DNA from: Actinomycetes bacterium
GTDB lineage: Bacteria; Actinomycetota; Actinomycetes; Actinomycetales; Actinomycetaceae
Reading direction: 5' to 3'
Length of the DNA stretch: 10,799 bases
Assembly: GCA_023426345.1 (NCBI GenBank)
Contig: JAFAAX010000145.1
Location: forward strand, 1 to 10,799
Part shown: positions 1 to 7,705 of the stretch, piece by piece
Numbering within the stretch: position 1 is the stretch's first letter
How the letters are laid out: every line of letters begins with the position of its first letter
Program-made: the position numbers and the translations under genes
Notes under the pieces: model-generated
Told to the model about the DNA's origin: nothing
The model's input: the letters and a program-made list of their open reading frames with translations, nothing else
Databases searched by the model: none

Positions 1-676
1 GCGTGGCGCGGATCGGCTCGGCGGGGGCGTTCGGCCGCGCCCCGCCCGCCGGGGGACCCCCGGCCGACGCCTCGGTCGGGGCGTCGCGCGCCACGGCCAC
101 GACCAGCAGGGCCGCCGCGAAGCCCAGGCCGGCCATGATCGCGAACGCCATCGTCCATCCGCGGTGGTGGAGCACCGCCATGAAGGGCACCGCGGAGATC
201 ACCTGCCCGAGGAGCCCCAGGATGGAGGTGAGCTGGGTGAACAGCGGGATGCGGAACGGGGAGAACCAGGAGGGCAGCAGGCGCAGGACGGACACGAAGG
301 CCGTGGCGTCGCCGATGCCGAGCAGCACGCGGGCCGCCAGCGCGGCCGGCAGGCTCGGCGCCACCGCCATCGCGATCTGCCCGAGGGACACCAGGACGGC
401 GCCCGTCGACAGCAGGCGCCGCGGGCCGAAGCGGTCCAGGGCCACCCCCACCGGGATCTGGGCGAGCGCGTACACGCCGATCTGGAGGGTCGAGAAGAAG
501 GAGAGGCTCCCGGCGCTCATCGAGAAGCGGTCCATCGCCTCCACGCCGGCCACCCCCAGCGAGGTGCGCGCCGCGACGGCGCAGACATAGGCGCTCATCG
601 CGCACAGCCAGATGACGAGTGCGCGCGACGCGGGCGCCGGTCGTGAGGGAGCGGACAGGTCCGGCGGCGCGCTCAT
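1..676 (-). CDS. MFS transporter, N-terminal half (partial)
   Basis: This leftward frame is open from ATG at 676 to the window edge and shows 225 residues of what is normally a protein of about 400. After a Pro/Ser-rich cytoplasmic start come six hydrophobic segments (roughly residues 18-36, 55-80, 89-106, 110-136, 146-168, 172-196). Then a Gly/Pro/Ala-rich stretch begins, fitting the central loop between the two six-helix halves of the major facilitator superfamily. The MFS signature loop between helices 2 and 3 is present at residues 77-87 (G77, D81, R82, G84, R86, R87). Helix 4 has the usual Arg at its start (RVLLGIGDAT, from residue 116). A GAGGGG ribosome site sits 8 nt before the ATG. 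The gene starts 27 nt after the PAC2 stop, so the two are probably cotranscribed. The substrate cannot be told from this half; drug or metabolite export or uptake are all possible. Confidence 0.88.
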   Translation of the reverse strand, partial: MSAPPDLSAPSRPAPASRALVIWLCAMSAYVCAVAARTSLGVAGVEAMDRFSMSAGSLSFFSTLQIGVYALAQIPVGVALDRFGPRRLLSTGAVLVSLGQIAMAVAPSLPAALAARVLLGIGDATAFVSVLRLLPSWFSPFRIPLFTQLTSILGLLGQVISAVPFMAVLHHRGWTMAFAIMAGLGFAAALLVVAVARDAPTEASAGGPPAGGARPNAPAEPIRAT

Positions 677-703
677 TGCGCGCACCCCTCGACGGCGCCT
701 CCG

Positions 704-1921
704 TCAGTCGGCGTCGCTCCCGGCGTCCTCCTCCTCGGGCCCGGGACGGTCCCACGGGTTCTCCGCTCGGTGGCGCGCCCGCCGGGGGGCGCCGCCGGCG
801 GACGCGTCGTCGCCGCGCAGCCGCCGGAGGACATCCTCGAGCGTCTCGGGCCGGGGGCCGCGGGCCAAGGGGCCGGAGGGGTCGACGAAGCGCTGGGAGC
901 GGTCCTCGGACCCGGAGCCGCCCCGAGGGCCCCCTTCGTCGCCGGTGTCCCCGGTCTCCGCCACCGTCTCGTCGTCCGTCTGGTCACCGTCCGACTCTCG
1001 CTCACGCCGGTCGCGGTTGGCAAGATAGGCCTCGATCACATCGCCGATGTCCTCGGGGTCGGACTCGTCCCAGACGCCCTCGGGCAGCGACGGCGTCGAC
1101 GTCGCGTCCCCGCCGTTCTGGAGGGCGTCGAAGTGATGCTCGAGGGCCTCCACCGTGCGGGACACGTCGGGGTTGCCGGCGATGAGGGGCTTGACCTGCT
1201 CCATCTCCTGGGCCGCCCCGTGTTCGAGGTCCCCGACGGGCAGGGAGAGGCCGCCGAACTCGGACAGCCGGGTGAGCAGGGCCGACGCCGCGCGGGGATA
1301 GGCGTTCTCCGCCATGTAGTACGGCACGGCCGCGATGAGCGTCGCGCCGTCGATGCCCTCCCCCGCCAGACGGTCCTGGAGGTAGCCCGACACCGGGGCC
1401 GGGAACTGCATGGTCCCCGACATCTGCGGCTGCTCGGGGACCAGCGACGAATCCGTCGCCTGGACGTGGACCGGCGTGGGACGGGTGTGGGGGACGCCGG
1501 CGGGGATGCCATACAGCGCGAAGCTCACCTCCACGCCCGCGGCCCGGGCGAGGGCCGTCACGGCGTCGCCGAAGGACTCCCACCGGGCGTCGGGCTCGGG
1601 GCCGTGGAGGAGGAGGATCGGATGGCCCAGGTCGTCGTGGACCAGATCGAGCGCGATCTCGGGCATCTCCATGTCCGTGGTCACCCAGTCCTCCACGGAC
1701 ATGATCGGGCGATGGGACCGGTAGTCGATGAGCAGGTCGGAGTCGAAGGTCGCCACCCGCTGGGACCCCAGGGAATGGACCATCTGCTCGATGGCCAGGC
1801 CCCCCGCGGCCCCGGCGTCCATGGCGCCGTCGAAGTGCGTGACCAGGATCGGCGCGCGCGCGCCGGACGCCGGCCCCTCGTGGTACAGCCGGACGCCGCG
1901 TCCCTCCGATGCCGTGTCCAT
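704..1921 (-). CDS. PAC2 (proteasome assembly chaperone-like) family protein with acidic tail
   Basis: The product is 405 residues. The frame stays open upstream, but ATG at 1921 is chosen because GGAGAGGAGG lies 6 nt before it. Residues about 20-255 look like the PAC2 fold. They begin with a beta strand and Gly/Ala-rich turn (PILVTHFDGAMDAG, residues 25-38). The segment DLLIDYRSHRP (62-72), a hydrophobic strand ending in a Gly-Pro turn (PILLLHGPEP, 101-110) and the late VPYYMAENAYPRAA (199-212) follow, as in actinobacterial members. The archaeal and eukaryotic relatives help assemble proteasomes; the bacterial role is not established. Residues 271-405 are a low-complexity acidic tail with two short predicted helices (near 291-301 and 358-369). 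The gene leads a two-gene leftward unit with the MFS gene and is divergent from the HelR gene. Family assignment is firm; the cellular job is unknown. Confidence 0.85.
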   Translation of the reverse strand: MDTASEGRGVRLYHEGPASGARAPILVTHFDGAMDAGAAGGLAIEQMVHSLGSQRVATFDSDLLIDYRSHRPIMSVEDWVTTDMEMPEIALDLVHDDLGHPILLLHGPEPDARWESFGDAVTALARAAGVEVSFALYGIPAGVPHTRPTPVHVQATDSSLVPEQPQMSGTMQFPAPVSGYLQDRLAGEGIDGATLIAAVPYYMAENAYPRAASALLTRLSEFGGLSLPVGDLEHGAAQEMEQVKPLIAGNPDVSRTVEALEHHFDALQNGGDATSTPSLPEGVWDESDPEDIGDVIEAYLANRDRRERESDGDQTDDETVAETGDTGDEGGPRGGSGSEDRSQRFVDPSGPLARGPRPETLEDVLRRLRGDDASAGGAPRRARHRAENPWDRPGPEEEDAGSDAD

Positions 1922-2042
1922 CACGCGCCTCCTCTCCGGTGCCCTGCCGTCACGCCCTCCCACCCGCCGGGCGCTTCCCAACCTACCCGCGCGCGCAGGT
2001 CACGGCGAGGCCTGACCCGCCGATTGCGCCACGGGTGGAATC

Positions 2043-2079
2043 GCGGGGCCGCGGCGCGATCGGCGTGGTCCGGCCCCGC
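2043..2079. repeat. 9-bp inverted repeat in the PAC2/HelR divergent intergenic region
   Basis: GCGGGGCCG at 2043-2051 is matched by its exact reverse complement CGGCCCCGC at 2071-2079, with a 19-nt spacer. It lies 57 nt before the HelR GTG in the 215-bp region between two divergent genes. It could be an operator or an RNA structure, but at this GC content a 9-bp chance match is also possible. I could not find a clear -35/-10 pair nearby; CACAAT at 2099-2104 is the only -10-like hexamer close to the HelR start. Confidence 0.35.
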
Positions 2080-2086
2080 ATCGCGG

Positions 2087-2099
2087 GCCCCGATGGGGC
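2087..2099. repeat. Small hairpin ahead of the HelR gene
   Basis: GCCCC-GAT-GGGGC forms a perfect 5-bp stem with a 3-nt loop. It ends 37 nt before the HelR start codon and touches the only -10-like hexamer in the region. It may be part of an operator or a 5' leader structure. No run of T follows it, so it is not an intrinsic terminator. Confidence 0.3.
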
Positions 2100-2136
2100 A
2101 CAATGGTTGGTCGGTTTTCCCAGCGAGGAGGGGCGC

Positions 2137-4458
2137 GTGCAGCAGGATCGGACGCAGGAGCAGGAGGCGGGCGGCCGGCAGATCCGGCTCGAGCAGCGGA
2201 TCGTCGACGGCGTGTACGGCCGGCTCGACGAGGTGCGCGAGGAGTACCGGGCGAGCCTGCGCCGCGTCAACGCCTCCCACGGCGTGGGCACCGGCCAGGG
2301 CGACCGCGAGCGCGACGTCATCGCCACCCACTTCGGCGAGCTCATCCACCGGCTGGGCCTCGTCGAGGATCGCCTGGTGTTCGGCCGCCTGGATCCCCGC
2401 GAGGGGCCGACCCGCTACATCGGACGCATCGGGCTGTCCGACCGGGACGGGGCGCCGCTGCTCATCGATTGGCGGGCGCCGGCGGGCCGCGTCTTCTACC
2501 AGGCCACCGCCGCGCACCCCGACGGCATCGCGAGGCGACGCCACATCGCCACCCGGAACCGCCGGGTCACCGGGCTGGAGGACGAGCTGCTCGACGAGGA
2601 GTCGGCCCGCGACCAGGGTCTGGACCTCCAGGGCGAGGGCGCGCTGATGTCCGCGCTCTCCCAGGCCCGTGACGGACGCATGACGGACATCGTCTCGACC
2701 ATCCAGGCGGAGCAGGACCGCGTGATCCGCGCCCCCGGCCGCGGCCTCCTCGTCGTCGAGGGCGGACCGGGCACGGGGAAGACGGCGGTCGCCCTCCATC
2801 GCGCCGCCTACCTGCTCTACGCCGAGCGCGACCGCCTCGAGCGCTCGGGGGTGCTCGTCGTCGGCCCCTCGCGCGTCTTCCTCCGCTACATCGAGCAGGT
2901 CCTTCCCTCACTCGGCGAGTCCGGCGTCGTCGCGACGACCGTGGGCGACCTCGTCCCCGGCGTCCGCGCGACGGCCGTCGACGCCGAGGACGTCGACCAG
3001 GCGAAGGGCGACCTCGCGTGGAGCCGGGTCCTGGCGGCCGCGGTCCGCGACCTCGAGCGACTCCCTGACCGCGACCAGGTCCTCGACATCGGAGGGCATC
3101 CGATCGCGCTGGCGGTCTCCGACGTCGCGGCCGCCCGCGCGCGGGCCCGGCGCTCCGGGAAGCCGCACAACGTCGCGCGCGAGTCCTTCGCCCAGGGGCT
3201 CGTCGATGTCCTCGCCACGCGCGCCCTCGTGGACGCCTCCGACGAGGAGGACCCCCAGGTCGACCCCGACGAGCTGGCGATGTGGCGCGAGGAGGTCCGC
3301 GACTCCGTGGACGCGCGGCGCGCGATCAACCTCGCGTGGATGCCGATGTCGGGCGTCCAGCTCCTCGAGCGCCTCTACGCCCGCCCCGACCGGCTGGCCC
3401 GCCTCAACGCGTCGGTGTCGCCCCGCCTGTCCGACGAGCGGCTCGCCCTCGTCGCCCGGCCCAAGGGATCGCCCCTCACCGTCTCCGACATCCCGCTCGT
3501 CGACGAGCTCGAGGAGCTCCTCGGCACGTCCGCCGTGGTCGGCGCCCATGACGCGGTCGAGCGCTCCCGCGACCGCGCCCTCGAGCTCGCGCGCGCCGAG
3601 GCGACGCTCGAGGACCTCCAGCTCGAGGACAACCCCGTGACCGCCGACGTGCTGGCGGCCACTCTCGAGCAGGGCCGCGACGCGACGCCGCTGGCCGAGC
3701 GCGCCGCCGCCGACCGGGCGTGGACCTACGGGCACATCATCGTCGACGAGGCGCAGGAGCTCTCCCCCATGGCCTGGCGCGCCCTCCTGCGGCGCTGCCC
3801 GTCCCTGAGCTTCACGGTGGTCGGCGACCTCGACCAGCGCCGCGGCCACCGGCGCCCGCGGACCTGGCGGGAGGCGCTCGGCCCCGCGGCCCGCGCGCTG
3901 GCGGACGAGCAGGTCCTCTCGATCTCCTACCGCACGCCCGCCACCCTCATCCGGCTCGCCGAGCGCGCCATGGCGGATCTGGGCGACCCCGTGCGCTCCC
4001 CCGTCCGGGCCGTGCGCGACGTCCCCGACGCCTACGCCGTCACGCGCGTGCGCGACGCCGCCCCGGGGGCGCCCTCGTCCCCCGACCAGGACCCCCTGTG
4101 GGACCGCGTCCAACGGGTCGTCGCCGAGGAGACGCGCCGCCTGGACCGGGAGGCCGGACCGGACCAGGGCCGCCTGGCGGTGGTCGTCGGCTCGGCGCGC
4201 GCCCGCGCATGGGGCGCGGACCTGGTCGGGTACAGCGGCCTCGACCGGCGCGTCTCCCTGCTGTCGGCCGTCAGCGTCAAGGGGCTGGAGTTCGACGACG
4301 TCGTCCTGGTCGAGCCCGCCGAGATCCTCACCGACGGCGCGGGCGATCTGTTCGTCGCGATGACGCGCTCCACCCGCCGGCTCCACGTCGTGGCCGCCGG
4401 CGAGCTGCCCTCGGCCCTGGACACGCCCGACTCGCCGGACGCGCCTCTGGCACGATGA
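2137..4458 (+). CDS. helR: HelD/HelR-type RNA polymerase-recycling ATPase (UvrD-like superfamily 1)
   Basis: The product is 773 residues, the usual size for actinobacterial HelD/HelR. GTG at 2137 is chosen over an in-frame ATG at 1909 because AGGAGG lies 5 nt before it and the upstream residues are not family-like. Motifs in order: a charged helical N-terminus (about 15-80) that in this family enters the RNA polymerase secondary channel; Walker A GGPGTGKT (209-216); Walker B VDEAQ (536-540); GDLDQ (563-567); SYRT (597-600); VKGLEFD (714-720); and AMTR (741-744). The insert between the two ATPase parts carries acidic stretches near 365-380 and 451-460. The second fits the position of the family's primary-channel loop, though this is my inference. 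HelD proteins remove stalled or inactive RNA polymerase from DNA; HelR of Streptomyces also displaces rifamycin. Whether this one gives rifamycin tolerance is not shown by the sequence. serA follows after 4 bp. Confidence 0.88.
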   Translation: MQQDRTQEQEAGGRQIRLEQRIVDGVYGRLDEVREEYRASLRRVNASHGVGTGQGDRERDVIATHFGELIHRLGLVEDRLVFGRLDPREGPTRYIGRIGLSDRDGAPLLIDWRAPAGRVFYQATAAHPDGIARRRHIATRNRRVTGLEDELLDEESARDQGLDLQGEGALMSALSQARDGRMTDIVSTIQAEQDRVIRAPGRGLLVVEGGPGTGKTAVALHRAAYLLYAERDRLERSGVLVVGPSRVFLRYIEQVLPSLGESGVVATTVGDLVPGVRATAVDAEDVDQAKGDLAWSRVLAAAVRDLERLPDRDQVLDIGGHPIALAVSDVAAARARARRSGKPHNVARESFAQGLVDVLATRALVDASDEEDPQVDPDELAMWREEVRDSVDARRAINLAWMPMSGVQLLERLYARPDRLARLNASVSPRLSDERLALVARPKGSPLTVSDIPLVDELEELLGTSAVVGAHDAVERSRDRALELARAEATLEDLQLEDNPVTADVLAATLEQGRDATPLAERAAADRAWTYGHIIVDEAQELSPMAWRALLRRCPSLSFTVVGDLDQRRGHRRPRTWREALGPAARALADEQVLSISYRTPATLIRLAERAMADLGDPVRSPVRAVRDVPDAYAVTRVRDAAPGAPSSPDQDPLWDRVQRVVAEETRRLDREAGPDQGRLAVVVGSARARAWGADLVGYSGLDRRVSLLSAVSVKGLEFDDVVLVEPAEILTDGAGDLFVAMTRSTRRLHVVAAGELPSALDTPDSPDAPLAR

Positions 4459-4462
4459 CCCC

Positions 4463-5668
4463 ATGACGCGCGCCCTGCTGCTGGAGAATCCCCACGCCGA
4501 TGCCGATCGGATCCTCGGCTCCCGCGGGATCGAGGTGACACGCGTCAAGGGGGCGATGGACGAGGACGAGCTGATCCGCGCCCTCGACGGCGTGGAGATC
4601 CTGGGGCTCCGCTCGAAGACCCACGTGACGGCGAGGGTCCTGGAGGCCAACCCTCAGCTCACCACCATCGGGGCGTTCTGCATCGGGACGAACCAGATCG
4701 ATCTGGCGGCCGCCACGCGCGCCGGCATCGCGGTGTTCAACGCGCCGTACTCGAACACGCGCTCCGTCGTCGAGCTGGCCGTCGGCGAGATCATCGACCT
4801 CACCCGGCGCGTCACCGTCAAGAACTCGCGGATGCACCGCGGGATCTGGGACAAGTCGGCCGACGGGTCGCATGAGGTCCGCGGGCACACGCTGGGCATC
4901 ATCGGCTACGGCAACATCGGCACGCAGCTGTCCGTCCTGGCGGAGGCCCTGGGCCTCAACGTCATCTACTACGACGTCGCCGAGCGGCTGTCCCTGGGCA
5001 ACGCCACGCAGATGCCGACCCTGGAGTCGGTGCTGCGCGAGGCGGACATCGTCTCCATCCACGTCGACGGCTCCAGCCGCAACGCGAACCTCTTCGGGGA
5101 GCGCGAGTTCTCCCAGATGAAGAAGGGCGCGCTGTTCATCAACCTCTCGCGCGGCTTCGTCGTCGACATCGCCGCCCTCCACGACCATCTGGCGTCGGGG
5201 CACCTGGGGGGCGCCGCCATCGACGTGTTCCCGGAGGAGCCCAAGGCGAACGGCGATCCCTTCGAGTCGCCGCTGACGGGCATGGACAACGTCATCCTCA
5301 CCCCCCACGTCGGGGGCTCCACGGAGGAGGCGCAGCTCGACATCGGACGGTTCGTCTCCGGCAAGCTCGCGGACTACCGGGAGACGGGGTCGACGGACAT
5401 GAGCGTCAACCTCCCCGACCTCCAGCTGCGCCCCTCGGAGTCCAGCCGCTACCGGATCCGCCTGATCCACCGCAACACCCCCGGCGTCCTGGCCCTGGTC
5501 AACCAGACGTTCGCCGAGGCCGGCGCCAACATCAACGGCCAGATCCTCTCCACCGCGGGCGGCATCGGCTACGCGATCACCGACATCTCCTCCGAGCTGC
5601 CCGTCGAGGCCCTCCAGGCGATCACGACGATGCCCGACACGGTGCGACTGACGGTCACCCCGCTCTGA
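4463..5668 (+). CDS. serA: D-3-phosphoglycerate dehydrogenase, short (E. coli-type) form
   Basis: SerA oxidises 3-phosphoglycerate to 3-phosphohydroxypyruvate with NAD, the first step of serine synthesis in the cytosol. The 401-residue protein aligns by eye along its whole length with E. coli SerA. It has the substrate-side segment FCIGTNQID (72-80), the NAD-binding loop GYGNIG (148-153), and catalytic Arg230 (in NLSRG), Glu259 (in DVFPEEP) and His282 (in TPHVGGST). An ACT domain at about 333-401 is where serine feedback would act. The intervening domain of the longer mycobacterial-type enzyme is absent. The ATG is 4 nt after the HelR stop and has no clear ribosome site, so translation may depend on coupling to HelR. 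The link to a transcription factor gene has no obvious metabolic reason. Confidence 0.95.
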   Translation: MTRALLLENPHADADRILGSRGIEVTRVKGAMDEDELIRALDGVEILGLRSKTHVTARVLEANPQLTTIGAFCIGTNQIDLAAATRAGIAVFNAPYSNTRSVVELAVGEIIDLTRRVTVKNSRMHRGIWDKSADGSHEVRGHTLGIIGYGNIGTQLSVLAEALGLNVIYYDVAERLSLGNATQMPTLESVLREADIVSIHVDGSSRNANLFGEREFSQMKKGALFINLSRGFVVDIAALHDHLASGHLGGAAIDVFPEEPKANGDPFESPLTGMDNVILTPHVGGSTEEAQLDIGRFVSGKLADYRETGSTDMSVNLPDLQLRPSESSRYRIRLIHRNTPGVLALVNQTFAEAGANINGQILSTAGGIGYAITDISSELPVEALQAITTMPDTVRLTVTPL

Positions 5669-5705
5669 CCAGCTGATTCTGGGGGGACGAGGGCGGCCCG
5701 CGTGT

Positions 5706-6277
5706 TCACTGGCGACTCGCCTTTCGCAGGAGGTCCTGCGCCTCGATGATCGGCAAGTGGCGGGCTCTGGCGTGAGTCATCTTGTTCGACTGCGAGGCGG
5801 CGTCAGCGGTGATCAGGGCGTCGGCGTCCGCCAGGTCACGACGGAAGCCAGGCAGGCTCGTCGCAGGTGCTCGGCCAGGATGATCGAACGCCCCAGCTCG
5901 TCATCCCCGTCCAGACCCGTGACGACGAACCGACGTCGTCGCCCTTCCCGCGGGAGGAGGACGACGGGCGCCTCCCAGCTGAGTTCGGGGAACGGGTCCG
6001 TCAGCCGAGGGGCCAGGGCCAGTCCGCGTCGCAGCGTCGCGCTGCTGCCCGCCAGTTCCCGCAGGCCTCGGGCCTCCTCCAGCGCCGAGGCGCAGCGCAG
6101 CTCGAGCTGTTCCTCGGAGGTCAGACAGACCGAGGGATCCCACCCGACCGGCCACTCGAGCGCGACGCCCCACCTGCGCATCTCGAAGTCCAGCCGCGAC
6201 AGTCCCTCGACGATGCCGAGTCCGACGGGCACGCGCCCGCCGACCATTCCGGCGAAGACGCGCCACGCCTCGGGCAC
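5706..6277 (-). pseudogene. Frameshifted reading frame with BRCT-like C-terminus
   Basis: Coding-like sequence continues leftward just behind the HNH gene. In one frame, from about GTG 6277 (7 nt after the HNH stop), it reads PEAWRVFAGM, then a helical region, then RRFVVTGLDGDDELGRSIIL, and meets a stop at 5813. In the -1 frame the coding signal carries on to a stop at 5706: DLADADALITADAASQSNKM, then HARARHLPIIEAQDLLR. That ending matches the second half of a BRCT domain, and RRFVVTGL could be its first strand. The span is 572 nt, one base short of an open frame, so a single-base deletion between about 5830 and 5880 explains it. No slippery heptamer is evident. It is either a recent pseudogene or a sequencing error; programmed frameshifting is unlikely. 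The start is uncertain and the 5' part may be missing. I do not recognise the N-terminal portion. It may share the SOS promoter of the HNH gene. Confidence 0.6.
5711..5740. repeat. Two adjacent short inverted repeats between convergent genes
   Basis: GGCGA-C-TCGCC (5711-5721) and CGCAGGA-GG-TCCTGCG (5725-5740) sit side by side, 43 nt after the serA stop and inside the last codons of the opposite broken gene. Loops are too tight for ideal hairpins. Only TTTC follows the first on the plus strand, so any terminator role for serA would be weak. No better terminator was found in this junction. Confidence 0.25.
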
Positions 6278-6284
6278 GCCTCGG

Positions 6285-7670
6285 TCACGCCGCGGGCTGG
6301 CCGCGGGGGCGCGCGCGCGTTCGGGCGCCGCCGCGCGGCCGCTCGTGGGGAAGGGTGGGGCGGCCGGTGACGTACTGGCGTCCGGTGGGGGTGATGAGGG
6401 CGATGGTGCCATCCGGCGCGGCGTGGGCGTGCCAGCCGGGAGCCTGTTTGGCCAGATTGCAGTGCTGGCACAGGCCTTGGGCGTTGTCCGCGCTGGTGGG
6501 GCCGCCCCGCGAGTACGGGGTGACGTGGTCGATCTGCCGGACGGGGGCCGAGCAGTAGGGGGTGCGACACGTGTGGTTGTCGCGGGTGGCGACGTAGTCG
6601 CGCAGGCCGTCGGGGAAAAGTCGGCTGCGCGAGTCCATGGCGATGAGCTCCCCCGACTCGGGGGCGGCGTAGAGGCGGCGCACGGTCATCAGAGAGCCGA
6701 GGTCGACCACCTGGCCCGTGGGGTTGGCCCGGCTGGGCGCGCGGTCGAACTCGGCGCCGCGGGTGATCATCCGCCGCGCGATCGCAGCGGGGATGGGGCC
6801 GAACCTCGGAACCTCCGCCGGCGTGTCGGTGCCGGCCAGCAGGGCATGGTCCGTGATGACCACCTGGACCTCGAGGGGAACGGCGTCGGCCGCGGCCTGC
6901 CCGGTGAGGCGTTCGATGAGGGTGTCGGCCATGATCTGGTTCCTCCCACGCGGGTCGCCCTGAGCCCGGACGCCCTCAGCGGCGCGCAGGAGGCTGGCGT
7001 GGGCGGCGACTCCCTGCGTCATCGGGACCAGCGCGCTCAGCCGGACCATGGTGGGCGAGACGGGCCGGCTGGTCACGGACCGCTGGTCCTCCAGACGATC
7101 GGCCGCCCGGACGACCCCGCCGGGGTCCAGCCGATAGGCCCGACGTTTCGCCTCGGCCTCGAGTTCCCTGTCCGAGAGGCGCTCCACCAGGCCCGACATC
7201 TCAGCGTCGACCACGCGCCGATCCCCCAGCGCCAGGCACGCGGTCTCCCGGGCCATGAGGGTGGCGCGCCACTGGGTGATACGGCCTGTCCGGTAGGCAT
7301 CCCACGTGTGGGGCATCTCCGCCGTGAGGACACGGGCGAGACCGATCTGGAGGGACGCGCGGCGGGGGGACTCGCGGCGAGCCAACGCGACCTCCGACGC
7401 CGCACTGCGCCGCGCGTCGGCCTGCCCGCGGTCCCCCAGGTCCAGCGCCTGGGCATGGGCCTCGCGCAGGCCGCGCAGCTCCAGGGCCATCTGGTCCTGC
7501 GCGGCATCCAGGGCGTTCTTCACGTCCTCGAACGCGCCCATCATCTCGACGAGGGACCGGCCGTTCGTGGCGGCCGCATCGGCGCATGCCCGTGCCGCTC
7601 GCGCGCGCACCGCGCCGACGCTGAGACCCGGTATCTCGGGTCCTGCGGCGCGGAGAGCTGTGGCGTCCAT
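6285..7670 (-). CDS. DUF222 domain HNH endonuclease (13E12 repeat family-like), SOS-controlled
   Basis: The 461-residue protein has a helical DUF222 region (about 40-300) and a C-terminal HNH nuclease with a zinc site. Cys368 and Cys373 (CRTPYC) are followed by Asp381-His382 (IDHVTP), Asn396 (SADNAQGLC), and Cys401 and Cys404 (CQHC). This is the standard ligand and catalytic set, so the nuclease looks intact. The basic tail RPRGGARTRARPRG (from residue 444) may bind DNA. An in-frame ATG at 7823 would give 51 more residues. ATG 7670 is preferred because a LexA box and a promoter lie directly before it, leaving a leaderless or nearly leaderless transcript, and no ribosome site is seen. Mycobacterial members of this family are likewise LexA-regulated. 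The substrate and role are unknown; DNA cleavage during damage or mobile-element activity are the usual proposals. Confidence 0.88.
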   Translation of the reverse strand: MDATALRAAGPEIPGLSVGAVRARAARACADAAATNGRSLVEMMGAFEDVKNALDAAQDQMALELRGLREAHAQALDLGDRGQADARRSAASEVALARRESPRRASLQIGLARVLTAEMPHTWDAYRTGRITQWRATLMARETACLALGDRRVVDAEMSGLVERLSDRELEAEAKRRAYRLDPGGVVRAADRLEDQRSVTSRPVSPTMVRLSALVPMTQGVAAHASLLRAAEGVRAQGDPRGRNQIMADTLIERLTGQAAADAVPLEVQVVITDHALLAGTDTPAEVPRFGPIPAAIARRMITRGAEFDRAPSRANPTGQVVDLGSLMTVRRLYAAPESGELIAMDSRSRLFPDGLRDYVATRDNHTCRTPYCSAPVRQIDHVTPYSRGGPTSADNAQGLCQHCNLAKQAPGWHAHAAPDGTIALITPTGRQYVTGRPTLPHERPRGGARTRARPRGQPAA

Positions 7671-7676
7671 AGAACG

Positions 7677-7705
7677 AGCATAGTCGAACAGACGTTCGAT
7701 TGGAA
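7677..7705 (-). promoter_or_regulatory. Promoter of the HNH gene, probably leaderless
   Basis: On the minus strand TTCCAA (7705-7700) and TATGCT (7682-7677) form a -35/-10 pair with a 17-nt spacer. Transcription would begin about 6-7 nt after the -10, which places the start at or next to ATG 7670. The -35 is a weak match and the -10 a good one. The LexA box occupies 16 of the 17 spacer bases, so repressor binding would directly exclude RNA polymerase. Confidence 0.6.
7684..7699. promoter_or_regulatory. LexA binding site (SOS box)
   Basis: TCGAACAGACGTTCGA is an exact match to the mycobacterial/actinobacterial SOS box TCGAAC-N4-GTTCGA, with both 6-bp half-sites perfect. It lies 13 nt upstream of the HNH gene's ATG, between its -35 and -10. 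The other neighbour, the acyl-CoA ligase gene, starts more than 200 bp away and is less likely to be its target. Confidence 0.92.

Noticed and set aside
1909..2136. N-terminal extension of the HelR protein from ATG 1909
   Set aside because: It overlaps the divergent PAC2 start, its residues look non-coding, and GTG 2137 has AGGAGG at good spacing.
770..2647. Long plus-strand open frame (625 codons) across the PAC2 and HelR genes
   Set aside because: It is antisense to the PAC2 gene and out of frame with the HelR gene, Arg/Gly-rich with no domain, as expected for mirror frames in high-GC DNA.
2908..4650. Long minus-strand open frame opposite the HelR gene
   Set aside because: The plus strand here encodes all conserved helicase motifs; the minus frame is low-complexity and domain-free.
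5711..5740. Intrinsic terminator for serA
   Set aside because: The stems have 1-2 nt loops and no real T run follows; kept only as a repeat.
5813..5890. Programmed -1 frameshift in the BRCT-like gene
   Set aside because: No slippery heptamer or downstream stem was seen; a base loss is simpler.
6278..6412. Start of the BRCT-like frame at ATG 6412
   Set aside because: It would overlap the HNH C-terminus by over 120 nt, and the first 45 residues are Pro/Ala-rich shadow sequence.
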